DNA from: Enterobacteriaceae endosymbiont of Donacia clavipes | GTDB lineage: Bacteria; Pseudomonadota; Gammaproteobacteria; Enterobacterales; Enterobacteriaceae | Length of the DNA stretch: 64,000 bases | Assembly: GCF_012570365.1 (NCBI RefSeq) | Contig: NZ_CP046208.1 | Coordinates: forward strand, 5,472-69,471 | Direction: 5' to 3' | Part shown: positions 46,243 through 56,638 of the stretch, piece by piece | How the letters are laid out: each line of letters opens with the position of its first letter | Numbering within the stretch: the stretch's first letter is position 1 | Notes under the pieces: generated by a model | The model's input: only the letters and a program-made list of their open reading frames with translations | The model's database searches: none | Told to the model about the DNA's origin: nothing | Program-made: the position numbers and the translations under genes

Positions 46243-48303
46243 ATTTTCAAGATTAATTACAGTTAATAAATATTTTTTGATATTATATAATATTGTAATT
46301 CTATTATTTTTAATAGTTTTATTTTTATGATTAATTATCACTTTTTTGAAAAATTTATCTATAGGATAATATAATTCTGATAATATTAATAATATATTAT
46401 AATATTCATAATTTTTAATTTTTAATTTTAAAATTTTAGATAATTTTATAATATAATTAACTAAAATAATTTCTTCTTTTTTTTTTAATAAAGATAAATT
46501 AATTTGATAATTATAATTAACATATTTTTCATTTTTTAATAAAATTTTATTTATTCTTTTATTAATAAAAATTAATAAAATACTTTGCTTTTTTTCAATT
46601 TTAAAAAATTTATCTAAAGCTTTTATTTTATAATCTAAAATTATTAATTCATCAATTTTACAATTTAAAACAGAATAAATAATTTTTTTATTATAACCTA
46701 ATGATATATACCAATTTTTACATCTATTTTTTATAAAAATCATTATTTTTTCTGATATTTGTTTTTTATTAGTAAAATTTTTTTTATATAAAAATAAACT
46801 TAAATAAATTAATTTAATAAAATTAATTTTTAATTTATTTTCTATAATAATACGTATAATAACTAATGTTATTACTTTTAAAGCAAAAGGATCTTTATTA
46901 CCTGTTGGTAATAAAGATATATTAGAAATTCCCACTAAAGTATCTATTTTATCTGAAATAAATAAAATACAAGAAATAATATTTTTAGGTATTAAATAAT
47001 TTTTATTATGTTGATATTGTTCTTTAATTGCTTTTATTACATTTTTATTTTCTTTATTATATTTTGCATAATACATTGCCATAATACCCTGTAATTCAGG
47101 AAATTCATAAACTATTTGTGTTACTAAATCACATTTAGATAATTTACTAGCTCTAATACAATATTCTATATTAACATTAAGTATTTTTGCTAAAAATTTA
47201 GATATTTGTTCTACACGAATAGTTTTATCAAATAAATTACCTAAATTTTTTTGAAAAATAACATTTTTTAATTTATCTAAATATACTTCTAATTTTATTT
47301 TCAAATCATTTTTAAAAAAAAATTGAACATCTTTAAATTTTGATTTAAGAATTTGTTCATGATTATTTATAATAATTTTATTATTATTTGTTTTAATATT
47401 TATTAAAATAATGAAATTAGATAATAAATGATTATTTTTATCATATAAAGGAATATATTTTTGACATTTTTCCATAACATATATTAATATTTTAGAAGGT
47501 AAAAATAAAAATTTTTTATTAAATTTTCCTAATAATAAAACAGGCCATTCAACCATAGAAGTTAGTTCTTCTAAAAAATTATTAGTTATTTTTGTATAAC
47601 TATTTAAATTAATTGCTATTTTTTTGATTTCATTAGAAATTATATTTTTACGTTTAATAAAATCAACTATTACTTTGCCCTTTTTAAATAATAATTTTTC
47701 ATAATTTATTGCATTTTTTAAAATTATTTTTTTTTTACACATAAATCTATGTCCTAAAATAATATTATTAGACTTAATATGTAATATATTTTTTCTAATA
47801 TTTTCTTCTCCTAACATAAATACTAAATTTCTAATAGGTCTAATAAATTTAAAAATATTTTTATCCCAATACATAAAATTAGGAATAGAAGAAATGTTTT
47901 TTAAAGAATTTATAACCATATTTGTTAATAAATTTTTAATATGCAATCCTTTTATTATTTTTTTATAAAATATATAATTTTTTTTATAAAAAATATCTTT
48001 TATATTATTAATCTTTTGTTTTTTTATCCAAAATTTTACTTTATCAATTAAAAAAATATTTTTTTCATTAGAAACATAAGGACCTTTAATAATTTTAATA
48101 AAATTTTCTTGTATAATATTTAAATGACATACTTGTATAGCAATTCTTCTAGATGTAGCAAAACATTTTATTATTTCATATTTAAAATTATTTTTTTTTA
48201 ATTCATCTTCAAAATTTTTTTTAATTATTTTAGATATTTTTAATAAATAAATAAAAGGTATTTCTTCTGTCCCAATTTCTATTAATAATGTATCTTTAAA
48301 CAT
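46234..48303 (-). CDS. glyS: Glycyl-tRNA synthetase beta subunit
   Basis: The beta subunit binds tRNA-Gly in the alpha2beta2 bacterial-type GlyRS. The 689 residues equal the E. coli length. Recognisable parts are [15 protein letters not shown] at the N-terminus, [11 protein letters not shown] near 49, [15 protein letters not shown] near 144-158, [16 protein letters not shown] near 246 and the HD-like region [24 protein letters not shown] near 380-403 followed by [19 protein letters not shown]. The C-terminal anticodon-binding part is heavily drifted. It follows glyQ after 28 bases and overlaps dapA by 9 bp at its 3' end. Confidence 0.97.
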   Translation of the reverse strand: MFKDTLLIEIGTEEIPFIYLLKISKIIKKNFEDELKKNNFKYEIIKCFATSRRIAIQVCHLNIIQENFIKIIKGPYVSNEKNIFLIDKVKFWIKKQKINNIKDIFYKKNYIFYKKIIKGLHIKNLLTNMVINSLKNISSIPNFMYWDKNIFKFIRPIRNLVFMLGEENIRKNILHIKSNNIILGHRFMCKKKIILKNAINYEKLLFKKGKVIVDFIKRKNIISNEIKKIAINLNSYTKITNNFLEELTSMVEWPVLLLGKFNKKFLFLPSKILIYVMEKCQKYIPLYDKNNHLLSNFIILINIKTNNNKIIINNHEQILKSKFKDVQFFFKNDLKIKLEVYLDKLKNVIFQKNLGNLFDKTIRVEQISKFLAKILNVNIEYCIRASKLSKCDLVTQIVYEFPELQGIMAMYYAKYNKENKNVIKAIKEQYQHNKNYLIPKNIISCILFISDKIDTLVGISNISLLPTGNKDPFALKVITLVIIRIIIENKLKINFIKLIYLSLFLYKKNFTNKKQISEKIMIFIKNRCKNWYISLGYNKKIIYSVLNCKIDELIILDYKIKALDKFFKIEKKQSILLIFINKRINKILLKNEKYVNYNYQINLSLLKKKEEIILVNYIIKLSKILKLKIKNYEYYNILLILSELYYPIDKFFKKVIINHKNKTIKNNRITILYNIKKYLLTVINLENLY

Positions 48304-48331
48304 AAAATTATATTACCTAATCAATGATTTT

Positions 48332-49210
48332 TTATTTTATATAATTATAATATTTTATTGCAATTAATTTTGTCATATTACGTAATTTTAAAATATATCT
48401 TTGTCTTTCAGTATGTGATAAAAAATGTCTTGATTCTAATAAATTAAAACAATGAGATGCTTTTAGAAGTTTATCATATGCAGGTAATATTAATGGTGAT
48501 TTTAATTCTAATAAATAATTTATTTCTTTTTCATAATGTTTAAAAGAATAAATAAGAAAATTTATATCTGCATGTTTAAAATTATAAATAGATTGTTCTA
48601 TCTCATTTTGTTTAAAAATATCACCATAAGTAGTGTAAAAATGTTTATTTTTACTCCATACTAAATCAAATATATTTTTTACATTTTGTAAATGCATCGC
48701 TAATCTTTCTAAACCATAAGTAATTTCTCCAGTTATAGGATTACATATAATACCTCCCATTTGTTGAAAATATGTAAATTGAGTTATTTCTGTCCCATTT
48801 AACCATATTTCCCATCCAATTCCATAAGCACCTAAAGTAGGATTTTCCCAATTATCATCTATAAAACGAATATCATTATTTTGTAAATTTAATTTTAATT
48901 CTTCTAAAGATTTTAAATATAAATTTTGAATATTATTAGGAGGAGGTTTCATTATTACTTGAAACTGATAATATTGTTGTAGTCTATTAGAACTTTTACC
49001 ATATCTTCCATCTGATGGACGTCTTGATAATTGTATATAGGCAATTTTTGCAGGTTTTGTCCCTATTGCATATAAACATGTCATAGGATGTGATGTTGCT
49101 GCTCCAACTTCTGTATCAATAGGTTGTATTATATTACAACCTTGTTCTAACCAATAATTTTGTAAAATAAATATCATTCCTTGAAATGTTTTTTCATTTA
49201 ATTTTTTCAT
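48332..49210 (-). CDS. glyQ: Glycyl-tRNA synthetase alpha subunit
   Basis: Catalytic subunit of the tetrameric glycyl-tRNA synthetase. The 292 residues (E. coli 303) are well conserved: [20 protein letters not shown], then [13 protein letters not shown], then the ARRP-type [28 protein letters not shown] (about 62-89), [25 protein letters not shown] near 126-150 and [17 protein letters not shown]. The C-terminus is shortened by about ten residues. First gene of the glyQ-glyS operon, divergent from fieF across 191 bp. Confidence 0.98.
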   Translation of the reverse strand: MKKLNEKTFQGMIFILQNYWLEQGCNIIQPIDTEVGAATSHPMTCLYAIGTKPAKIAYIQLSRRPSDGRYGKSSNRLQQYYQFQVIMKPPPNNIQNLYLKSLEELKLNLQNNDIRFIDDNWENPTLGAYGIGWEIWLNGTEITQFTYFQQMGGIICNPITGEITYGLERLAMHLQNVKNIFDLVWSKNKHFYTTYGDIFKQNEIEQSIYNFKHADINFLIYSFKHYEKEINYLLELKSPLILPAYDKLLKASHCFNLLESRHFLSHTERQRYILKLRNMTKLIAIKYYNYIK

Positions 49211-49401
49211 CTTTTAAATTAATTTAAAATCATAAAAATAATTTAATTATTATATATAATTTTTTATAAAAAAATATAAATTAAAATTTAACATATTTTT
49301 TATAGAAAAAAAATTGATGTTAAAGTAATCTATTATTCTTAAAGTATAAAAATGTTTATTTATAATAAATTATAAAATTTTAATAGGAATGAAATATAAA
49401 T

Positions 49402-50340
49402 ATGAATAATATTTCTGAAAAAATATCTTTTAAAAAAAGTGAAAATGAATATAATAAATTAATAACAAAAGCAACAAATTTAGCAATATTATTATCTTTA
49501 ACATTATTAATTTTAAAATTATTAGCTTGGTGGCAAACAAAATCAATAAGTATGTTAGCTGCTTGTATAGATTCTTTAGTAGATATTACATCTTCAACAA
49601 TTAATTTATTAATTATATATTATTCTTTACAACCAGCAGATTTAGAACATACATTTGGACATGGAAAAGCTGAATCATTATCTGCATTAGCACAAAGTAT
49701 ATTTATTTGTATAACAGCTATTTTTTTATTTTTAAATAGTTTAAAATATATATCTCATCCTACAGAATTATATTATCCAATTATAGGTATATTAGTTATA
49801 ATTATTTCATTTTTTTTAACTTTAATTTTAGTTATTTTTCAAAAAAAAGTAATTAAAAGAACAAATAGTCAAGCTACTCATGCTGATATGATCCATTATG
49901 AATCAGATATTTTAATTAATAGTGCTATTTTATTAGCATTAATTTTAAATTTTTTTAATGTAAAACAAGCAGATTCCTTAATAGCATTAATTATAAGTTT
50001 ATTTATTTTTTTTAATTCATTTAAAGTAGGATATAAAGCTATACAATCTTTGTTAGATAGATCTTTACCTGATAATGAAAAAAAAATAATTATAGATATA
50101 ATAACTTCTTGGCCTAAAGTTATGGGAGCACATCAATTAAAAACAAGACAATCTGGTCCTACTCGTTTTATACAACTTCATTTAGTTTTAGAAGATAATC
50201 TACCTCTATTAGAATCACATTCAATTTCAAAAAAAATAGAGAATGCTTTAAATAAAAAATTTCCTTATTCAGATATAATTATTCATCAAGATCCATATTC
50301 TATTGTATCTAAAAAATATAAAGGTTTTTTTAAAAAATAA
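49402..50340 (+). CDS. fieF: Cation-efflux pump FieF (CDF family)
   Basis: FieF is an inner-membrane proton-coupled exporter of Fe(II)/Zn(II). The 312 residues (E. coli 300) have six predicted membrane helices and a cytoplasmic domain. The transport-site residues are intact: ACIDSLVDITSS near 51-62 (DxxxD) and HADMIHYESDIL near 157-168 (HxxxD). HTFGHGKAESLSALAQS near 78-94 is also diagnostic. It precedes pfkA as in E. coli. Keeping a metal exporter suggests iron or zinc load in the host compartment. Confidence 0.96.
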   Translation: MNNISEKISFKKSENEYNKLITKATNLAILLSLTLLILKLLAWWQTKSISMLAACIDSLVDITSSTINLLIIYYSLQPADLEHTFGHGKAESLSALAQSIFICITAIFLFLNSLKYISHPTELYYPIIGILVIIISFFLTLILVIFQKKVIKRTNSQATHADMIHYESDILINSAILLALILNFFNVKQADSLIALIISLFIFFNSFKVGYKAIQSLLDRSLPDNEKKIIIDIITSWPKVMGAHQLKTRQSGPTRFIQLHLVLEDNLPLLESHSISKKIENALNKKFPYSDIIIHQDPYSIVSKKYKGFFKK

Positions 50341-50382
50341 TTAATATTAATATATAATTATATATTATTGAGGTATCATAAT

Positions 50383-51345
50383 ATGATTCAGAAAATTGGC
50401 GTTCTTACAAGTGGAGGAGATTCTCCAGGAATGAATGCTGCTATCAGAGGTGTTGTTAGAACAGCAATAGGAAATAATATTGAAGTTTATGGGATATGTA
50501 ATGGTTATTTAGGTTTATATAATAATAATATAATAAAACTAAATAGACATAGTGTTTCTGATATTATAAATAGAGGAGGAACTTTTTTAGGTTCAGCTCG
50601 TTTTCCAAAATTTAAAAATAAAAAAATACGTTCTATTGCTATAAATAATATGAAAAAACATGGTATTAATGCATTAGTTGTAATAGGAGGTGATGGGACA
50701 TATATGGGTGCAAAATTATTAACTGAAATGGGATTTCCATGTATAGGTATTCCAGGTACTATTGATAATGATGTAGTAGGAACTGATTATAGTATAGGTT
50801 ATTTCACAGCTTTAGAAACTATTGTACAGGCTATTGATCGATTAAGAGATACATCTACTTCACACCAAAGAATATCTATTGTGGAAATTATGGGAAGAAA
50901 ATGCGGAGATTTAACTTTATCAGCAGCAATTGCTGGAGGTTGTGAATTTATTGTTTTACCAGAAATTGATTATAATCAAAATGATTTAGTAGAAGAAATA
51001 AAATTAGGTATAGCAAGAGGGAAAAAACATGCAATAGTATTGATTACAGAATTTATTTGTGATATTAATAAATTAGCTAAATATATTGAAACTAAAATTA
51101 AACGTGAAACTAGAACTACAGTTTTAGGACATATACAAAGAGGTGGTTCTCCAGTTGCATTTGATCGTATTTTAGCATCTCGCATGGGTAATTATTCTGT
51201 TGAATTATTATTTCAAGGTTATGGAGGTAGATGCATAGGAGTACAAAATGATAAAATGGTTCATCATGATATTATTGATGCTATTTTAAATATGAAAAAA
51301 ATTTTTAAAAAAGATTTATTAGATACAGCTAAAAAATTATTTTAA
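50383..51345 (+). CDS. pfkA: 6-phosphofructokinase I
   Basis: Commits glucose to glycolysis by phosphorylating fructose-6-phosphate. I start it at the ATG at 50383 ([20 protein letters not shown]), which matches the E. coli start, gives 320 residues as in E. coli, and has GAGGT 8 bases upstream; a TTG at 50368 overlaps that ribosome site. The ATP site [12 protein letters not shown], catalytic [15 protein letters not shown] near 125-139, [10 protein letters not shown] and the effector-site GHIQRGGSP are intact. With gpmA, pta and ackA it indicates working sugar catabolism. Confidence 0.98.
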   Translation: MIQKIGVLTSGGDSPGMNAAIRGVVRTAIGNNIEVYGICNGYLGLYNNNIIKLNRHSVSDIINRGGTFLGSARFPKFKNKKIRSIAINNMKKHGINALVVIGGDGTYMGAKLLTEMGFPCIGIPGTIDNDVVGTDYSIGYFTALETIVQAIDRLRDTSTSHQRISIVEIMGRKCGDLTLSAAIAGGCEFIVLPEIDYNQNDLVEEIKLGIARGKKHAIVLITEFICDINKLAKYIETKIKRETRTTVLGHIQRGGSPVAFDRILASRMGNYSVELLFQGYGGRCIGVQNDKMVHHDIIDAILNMKKIFKKDLLDTAKKLF

Positions 51346-51381
51346 TATAAAATTAATGAATTATAAAAAGAGATATAAGAT

Positions 51382-51669
51382 ATGTATAACATCCGATTTT
51401 TTAACAGAAAAAACATAGGAAAAAAATTTAGTAGAAAATTACGAATTAATAATAAGTTTCCAGCTATTATTTATGGTAAAAAAATAAAAGAAATACCTAT
51501 TACTATTCATAGTAATGAAATGATTAATATTAATTTAAAAAATTTTTTTTCAAAAAAATTTAAATTAATAAATGAAAAAAATAAAATTTTTGAAGTAAAA
51601 ATTATAGATATTCAATATCATCCTTATAAAATTACTAAAATATATCATATAGATTTTTTATTTATTTAA
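51382..51669 (+). CDS. rplY: Large ribosomal subunit protein bL25
   Basis: bL25 binds the 5S rRNA loop E. The 95 residues (E. coli 94) align with the short, single-domain form: FSRKLRINNKFPAIIYGKK near 20-38 matches the ASRRLRAANKFPAIIYGG region and VKIIDIQYHPYKITKIYHIDFLFI at the end matches [23 protein letters not shown]. The middle is lysine/asparagine-rich. Follows pfkA after 36 bases with an AAGAGATA region before the ATG; convergent with dapB. Confidence 0.94.
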   Translation: MYNIRFFNRKNIGKKFSRKLRINNKFPAIIYGKKIKEIPITIHSNEMININLKNFFSKKFKLINEKNKIFEVKIIDIQYHPYKITKIYHIDFLFI

Positions 51670-51703
51670 TAAAAAAATTATCTATATAAACATATTTTTT
51701 TAT
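51669..51703. terminator. Putative hairpin between rplY and dapB
   Basis: A 10-bp perfect inverted repeat, ATAAAAAAAT (51669-51678) with ATTTTTTTAT (51694-51703), spans the end of rplY and the convergent gap before dapB, leaving T runs on both strands. It is all A-T with a 15-base loop, so function is uncertain. Confidence 0.3.
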
Positions 51704-51714
51704 CTATAACAAAA

Positions 51715-52491
51715 TTACATTCCTAAAACATCATTCATACTATACATACCTTTATGTTTATTACTTATCCAAATAGCTGCTTTTATAGCTCCTTTAGCAA
51801 AAGATGTTCTATTTGATGCTTTATGTGTTAATTCTATTTGTTCACCCATAAAAGAAAATAAAATATTATGTTCCCCATATAAATCAGCTGCCCTAATAGA
51901 ATGAAAATTAATTTTTTTTACAATATTATTTTTTTTAAAAATTTGTAAAATAATATCACCAATAGATAAAGCAGTACCTGATGGTAAATCTATTTTATTT
52001 TTATGATGTTTTTCAATTATATCTATATCTAAATTTTTTTTTTTATTTTTACAAAAAATTTTAGTTATATTTTCTATTATTTTAAATAATATATTAATAC
52101 CTTGACTAAAATTAGAAGATAAAATAATAGCTATCTTCTTTGATATTTTTGTTATTACTATTTTTTGTTCTTTAGTAAAACCTGTTGTTCCAATAACAAT
52201 TTTTTTATTATATTTTTTACATATATTAATATTTTCTATTGTAGAAAATGGATTTGTAAAATCTATTAAAACATCAAATTTATTAATAACATCTATTATA
52301 TTATAATTTATTTTTAATAAATGAGATTTATATAAAATTTTATTTGGATTATTTAATATTTTTTTTTTTCTTTCTAAAAGACAACTCAATAAAATATTAT
52401 TTTCTTTTTCCATATTTAATACTTTTAATATACTTTTTCCCATACGTCCATTAATACCGGCTATTGCTAAACGAATTTGATTTTTTTTCAT
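51715..52491 (-). CDS. dapB: 4-hydroxy-tetrahydrodipicolinate reductase
   Basis: DapB reduces the DapA product with NAD(P)H, giving tetrahydrodipicolinate for DapD. The 258 residues (E. coli 273) show the Rossmann start IRLAIAGINGRMGKS, IDFTNPFST near 76, IGTTGFTKEQ near 98, SSNFSQGINILF near 124 and the signature EKHHKNKIDLPSGTALSIGD near 157-176 with the catalytic His and Lys. IRAADLYGEHNILFSFMGEQIELTHKASNR near 200 is also typical. It is the last gene of the minus-strand ileS-lspA-dapB block; fkpB, ispH and rihC, which lie between lspA and dapB in E. coli, are missing. Confidence 0.97.
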   Translation of the reverse strand: MKKNQIRLAIAGINGRMGKSILKVLNMEKENNILLSCLLERKKKILNNPNKILYKSHLLKINYNIIDVINKFDVLIDFTNPFSTIENINICKKYNKKIVIGTTGFTKEQKIVITKISKKIAIILSSNFSQGINILFKIIENITKIFCKNKKKNLDIDIIEKHHKNKIDLPSGTALSIGDIILQIFKKNNIVKKINFHSIRAADLYGEHNILFSFMGEQIELTHKASNRTSFAKGAIKAAIWISNKHKGMYSMNDVLGM

Positions 52492-52520
52492 AATAAAACC
52501 TATTACATTATTGTTATTAT

Positions 52521-52994
52521 TTATAATATATAATAATTAATTATTAAAATAAATATACCAATAAATATTAAAGTATCTGCAATATTAAAAATTGGTAAAT
52601 GATAATTATTAATATGTAAATCTATAAAATCTATTACAAAACCATAATTAATTCTATTAATTAAATTACCTAATATTCCACTAATTATAAAATTATAGGA
52701 TAATATATTATCTTTATATTTTATAAAGAAAAAAATCATACTTAAAATAATAATATTTATTATTAATAAAATATTATTAAAGTAATTACTAAAAAAACCA
52801 AAGATTATTCCATAATTTTTTAAATAAGTGAAATTTAAATAAGATTTAATATAATAACTATCATATAATTTTATATATTTAATAATATAATTTTTACTAA
52901 TAATATCTATACTAACTAATATAATTATATTAAATATATTTAATAAATTAATTTTTTTAAAAAAATTATTAAATAAATAAACGTTTTTCACCAT
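52521..52994 (-). CDS. lspA: Lipoprotein signal peptidase
   Basis: LspA cleaves prolipoprotein signal peptides, for example that of BamB encoded here. The 157 residues (E. coli 164) have four predicted membrane segments. The catalytic Asp pair is kept in FVIDFIDLHI and FNIADTLIF, and LKNYGIIFGFF matches the NYGAAFSF region. The conserved GNxxDR motif reads GNLINR, with Asn in place of Asp. The gene overlaps the end of ileS by 26 bp, as close coupling in E. coli suggests. Confidence 0.93.
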   Translation of the reverse strand: MVKNVYLFNNFFKKINLLNIFNIIILVSIDIISKNYIIKYIKLYDSYYIKSYLNFTYLKNYGIIFGFFSNYFNNILLIINIIILSMIFFFIKYKDNILSYNFIISGILGNLINRINYGFVIDFIDLHINNYHLPIFNIADTLIFIGIFILIINYYIL

Positions 52995-55764
52995 TTCCTA
53001 ATGTGTTTAATTTACAACGATCACAAATATCATCAAAAATATTTTTTGTATAATACCAACATCTTTTACATTTTAAATATTTAGATTTTATAATTTTAAA
53101 TTTTTTTATTAATTTTTTATTAAAATTTTTTGTATATTTAAAATATATAATTTTGGATACTAATAATAAAAAACGTAATTCTGTACCTAATAATATTAAT
53201 TTTTCATATATATTATGATTTACATATACAGTAATGTTAGCTTCTAAAGAATTTTTTATAATTTTTTTATTTCTAGCATATTCAATAATTTTATTTATTT
53301 CATTCTTAAAAATAAAAATATCATTCCAATATTCATTATTCATTATAGATTTTGATGATAAGTAAAATAACTTCGAATACCATTCTTCTGTAAAAATATA
53401 TTTATTTCTTAATCCAGGTATATAATTCCAAATTTCATGTGCTGTAAAAGAAAGTATTGGTGCTATCCATCTAACTAATGATTCAATAATCATATATAGA
53501 GCTGTTTGACAACTTAATCTTTCTATACTTTTTTTTTTAAATGTATATTGTCTATCTTTAATAAGATCTAAATATATAGATCCTAAATCTATAGAACAAA
53601 ATTGCATAATTTCTTGAACAACATTTTGTATGTTATAATTTTTATAAAAATAAATAATTTTTTTTTGGATTATTTTAGTTTTATGAATAATCCATTTATC
53701 TAAAATTAACATTTGATTTTCTTTTATTGTATCTTTTTCAGGTATAAAATCATATAAATTAGATAATAAAAATCTTGCGGTATTACGAATACGTCTATAA
53801 ATTTCTGTGATTTTTTGTAATATCTTTTTAGAAATATTTACTTCATTATAATAATCGGTAGATGCAACCCATAATCTTAAAATATCACTACCTAAAATAT
53901 TAACTATATTTTGTGGTTTAATAATATTTCCTAAAGATTTAGACATTTTTTTCCCTTTACCATCAACAGTAAATCCATGACTAATAATTGTTTTATAAGG
54001 AGAAATTTTATCTATAGCTGTTGAAATAATTAAAGAAGAAATAAACCATCCTCTATATTGATCTGTTCCTTCTAAATATATATCAACTTGTTTTTTATAT
54101 AATTCATTTATTTTTTTAATAATTACATTATAAGTAGAACCAGAATCAAACCAAACATCTAAAACATCAGTAACTTTTTCGTAAAAAATTGAATCTTTAC
54201 CTAAAAACTTTTTAATATCTAAATCCCACCATTCTTGTATTCCATTTTTTTCTATCATACATGCTATTTTTTCTATAAATTCTATAGAATTAATATGTAT
54301 TTTTTGTGTTTTTTTATTAATAAATAAAGGAATTGGAATACCCCAAACTCTTTGTCTAGATATGCACCAATCAGGTCTTTTTTCTAACATACTAAACATT
54401 CTATTAAAACCCCAATTAGGAATCCATTTTATTTTTTTTATTAATTTTTTTGCTAATTTTCTAATATTATTTTTATCCATACTAATAAACCATTGTGGGG
54501 TAGAAACATAGATTATTGGTATCTTATGACGCCAACAATATGGATATTGATGTACGTAATTTTCTGATAGAAATAGTGAATTTTTGTTTTCTAAAATTTT
54601 TTTAATTATTTTTTCTGAAGAAAAAATATTTTTTTTATCTAATTTAGGATGTATATTTTTTATAAAAAAACCTTTTTTATCAATAATATTTTTATCTAAA
54701 CATTTTATATTTTCTTTATTACATATGTTATAATCTTCCAATCCATGATTAGGAGCCATATGTACAATACCAGTTCCAGATTTCTTAGAAACATTATTAC
54801 TAATAATTAAAGATGAAATTTTATTATTAATAGGATTTTTTATTTTAATATAGTTTTTATTAAAATTTTTACCCTTAATCTCTCCTATAATTTTCCAATT
54901 TTTAATTTTAATTTTTAACATAATAATATTAACTAAATTTTTTGCTATTATAATAATATCTTCATTAATTTTTATAAATTGATAATAAATTTTAGGATTT
55001 AAAGCAATAGCTTTATTAGCTGGTATAGTCCAAGGCGTAGTTGTCCATATTAAAAATGAAATATCAAAATATTTTTTTTTTGTATTTATAATTTTATTTA
55101 AAAAATCTGTATTAATAATTTTAAATTTAACATAAAATGTTAATGATTTTTTACTAACATAATTAACTTCAGCTTCAGCTAAAGAAGAAAGACACTTTGT
55201 ACACCAATATACAGGTTTTTCCCCTTTATATATATGTTTATTTTGTATTAATTGTCCTAGAGTACGAACAATATTTGCTTCAGTTTTAAAATCCATAGTT
55301 AAATATGAATTATTCCAATCTGCAATTATTCCTAATCTAATAAAATCTTTTTTTTGTTGTTTAATTTGTTTTAAAGCATAATTTCTACATTCAATTCTAA
55401 ATTTTTTTTTAGAAATTTTTTTATTTTTAAATATTTTTTCTACTTCTTGTTCAATTGGTAATCCGTGACAATCCCATCCAGGTATAAATATTGTATAATA
55501 TCCATCCATATTTTTAGATTTAATAATAATATCTTTTAATATTTTATTAAAAGCGTGTCCAATATGAATATTTCCATTAGCATATGGGGGACCATCATGT
55601 AAAATAAATTTTTTATTATTTTTTTTACTATTTAATATTAATTTATATAAATTATCTTTTGTCCATTGTTTTAATATAACTAATTCATTAACTATTAAAT
55701 TAGCTTTCATTGGAAATTTTGTTTTTGGTAAATTTAAATTAAATTGATTTTTCATTCTAATCAT
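52969..55764 (-). CDS. ileS: Isoleucyl-tRNA synthetase
   Basis: Class Ia synthetase with editing. The 931 residues (E. coli 938) contain DGPPYANGNIHIGHAFNKIL with the HIGH motif (about 57-76), FIPGWDCHGLPIEQEV, the CP1 editing site around LIWTTTPWTIPANKAI, DVWFDSGST near 554, KMSKSLGNIIKP near 607 and a C-terminal zinc motif CKRCWYYTKNIFDDICDRC near 900-918 that is complete. The ATG three codons downstream (55755, MKNQFNLNLPKT) aligns better with E. coli and could be the true start. rpsT is divergent; the intervening ribF of E. coli is missing. Confidence 0.98.
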   Translation of the reverse strand: MIRMKNQFNLNLPKTKFPMKANLIVNELVILKQWTKDNLYKLILNSKKNNKKFILHDGPPYANGNIHIGHAFNKILKDIIIKSKNMDGYYTIFIPGWDCHGLPIEQEVEKIFKNKKISKKKFRIECRNYALKQIKQQKKDFIRLGIIADWNNSYLTMDFKTEANIVRTLGQLIQNKHIYKGEKPVYWCTKCLSSLAEAEVNYVSKKSLTFYVKFKIINTDFLNKIINTKKKYFDISFLIWTTTPWTIPANKAIALNPKIYYQFIKINEDIIIIAKNLVNIIMLKIKIKNWKIIGEIKGKNFNKNYIKIKNPINNKISSLIISNNVSKKSGTGIVHMAPNHGLEDYNICNKENIKCLDKNIIDKKGFFIKNIHPKLDKKNIFSSEKIIKKILENKNSLFLSENYVHQYPYCWRHKIPIIYVSTPQWFISMDKNNIRKLAKKLIKKIKWIPNWGFNRMFSMLEKRPDWCISRQRVWGIPIPLFINKKTQKIHINSIEFIEKIACMIEKNGIQEWWDLDIKKFLGKDSIFYEKVTDVLDVWFDSGSTYNVIIKKINELYKKQVDIYLEGTDQYRGWFISSLIISTAIDKISPYKTIISHGFTVDGKGKKMSKSLGNIIKPQNIVNILGSDILRLWVASTDYYNEVNISKKILQKITEIYRRIRNTARFLLSNLYDFIPEKDTIKENQMLILDKWIIHKTKIIQKKIIYFYKNYNIQNVVQEIMQFCSIDLGSIYLDLIKDRQYTFKKKSIERLSCQTALYMIIESLVRWIAPILSFTAHEIWNYIPGLRNKYIFTEEWYSKLFYLSSKSIMNNEYWNDIFIFKNEINKIIEYARNKKIIKNSLEANITVYVNHNIYEKLILLGTELRFLLLVSKIIYFKYTKNFNKKLIKKFKIIKSKYLKCKRCWYYTKNIFDDICDRCKLNTLGNGEKRLFI

Positions 55765-55972
55765 CTTAAATATTTAAGTTTTTAAAAAATTATATTTTAA
55801 TATTTTTTATTTTAATAAAATAAATAATATAATTTTTATTTAATAAAAAATTAATAAATATAAAATTAATTTTATTTATATAGAGATATTATATATAATA
55901 ATATTTTATGTAAATATTTAATTTTTATAAAATAATAATAGTTAAATTTATAAAATTTGAAGGATTTTTTAT

Positions 55973-56236
55973 ATGGCGAATACAAGATCATCTAAAAAGA
56001 GAATTTTAAAATCAGAACAAAAAAGAAAATATAATGTAAATTATCGATCTATGTTACGTACATTTATTAAAAAAGTTAATAGTGCTATATTTAATAAAAA
56101 TATAAAATTATCAAAAAAAATGTTTAAAATAACACAATCTATTTTAGATAGACAAGTACAAAAAGGATTAATTCATAAAAATAAAGCATCTCGTTATAAA
56201 TCTAAATTGTATAACAAAATCATAAATATTACTTAA
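55973..56236 (+). CDS. rpsT: Small ribosomal subunit protein bS20
   Basis: bS20 is a three-helix protein binding the 16S 5' domain. The 87 residues equal the E. coli length. The start ANTRSSKKRILKSEQKRKYN matches [20 protein letters not shown], and SRYKSKLYNKI near the end matches ARHKANLTAQI. GAAGGA stands 9 bases before the ATG. A 208-bp AT-rich spacer separates it from the divergent ileS; I see no leader structure that can be defended. Confidence 0.96.
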   Translation: MANTRSSKKRILKSEQKRKYNVNYRSMLRTFIKKVNSAIFNKNIKLSKKMFKITQSILDRQVQKGLIHKNKASRYKSKLYNKIINIT

Positions 56237-56265
56237 TATTATTATTAATATTTACAATTAAAATA

Positions 56266-56601
56266 ATGAAAAATAAATTAATTAATGAATCTATTATTTT
56301 AACAAAAAAAGCAGCTAAAAAGATAAAAACATTATGTTATAAAAATATTAATTTTAGAGTATTTATTATAGGAGGAGGATGTAGTGGTTTTAAATATGAT
56401 TTTACATTAGATAAAAATATAAGAAAAAATGATGTTGTCATAAATATATTTGGAATAAATATTTTAATAGACAAAATAAGTATTCAATATTTATATGGAA
56501 GTATAATTGATTATATTGAAAATATCGAAGAATCTAAATTTGTTATTAAAAATTCAAATATGAAAAATACATGTAGTTGTGGTTCTTCATTTGACATTTA
56601 A
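56266..56601 (+). CDS. erpA: Iron-sulfur cluster insertion protein ErpA
   Basis: ErpA is an A-type carrier that delivers [Fe-S] clusters to apoproteins. The 111 residues (E. coli 114) include RVFIIGGGCSGFKYDFTLD near 33-51 and the terminal TCSCGSSFDI, so all three cluster Cys (one in GCSG, two in CSCG) are kept. It is closer to ErpA than to IscA or SufA in the SIQYLYGSIIDYIE region and the tail SSFDI. Possible client in this window: LeuC. It is followed by gpmA after 37 bases. Confidence 0.93.
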   Translation: MKNKLINESIILTKKAAKKIKTLCYKNINFRVFIIGGGCSGFKYDFTLDKNIRKNDVVINIFGINILIDKISIQYLYGSIIDYIENIEESKFVIKNSNMKNTCSCGSSFDI

Positions 56602-56638
56602 TATAAAAATATAAATTTTTTTAAAAGGATAAAAATTT

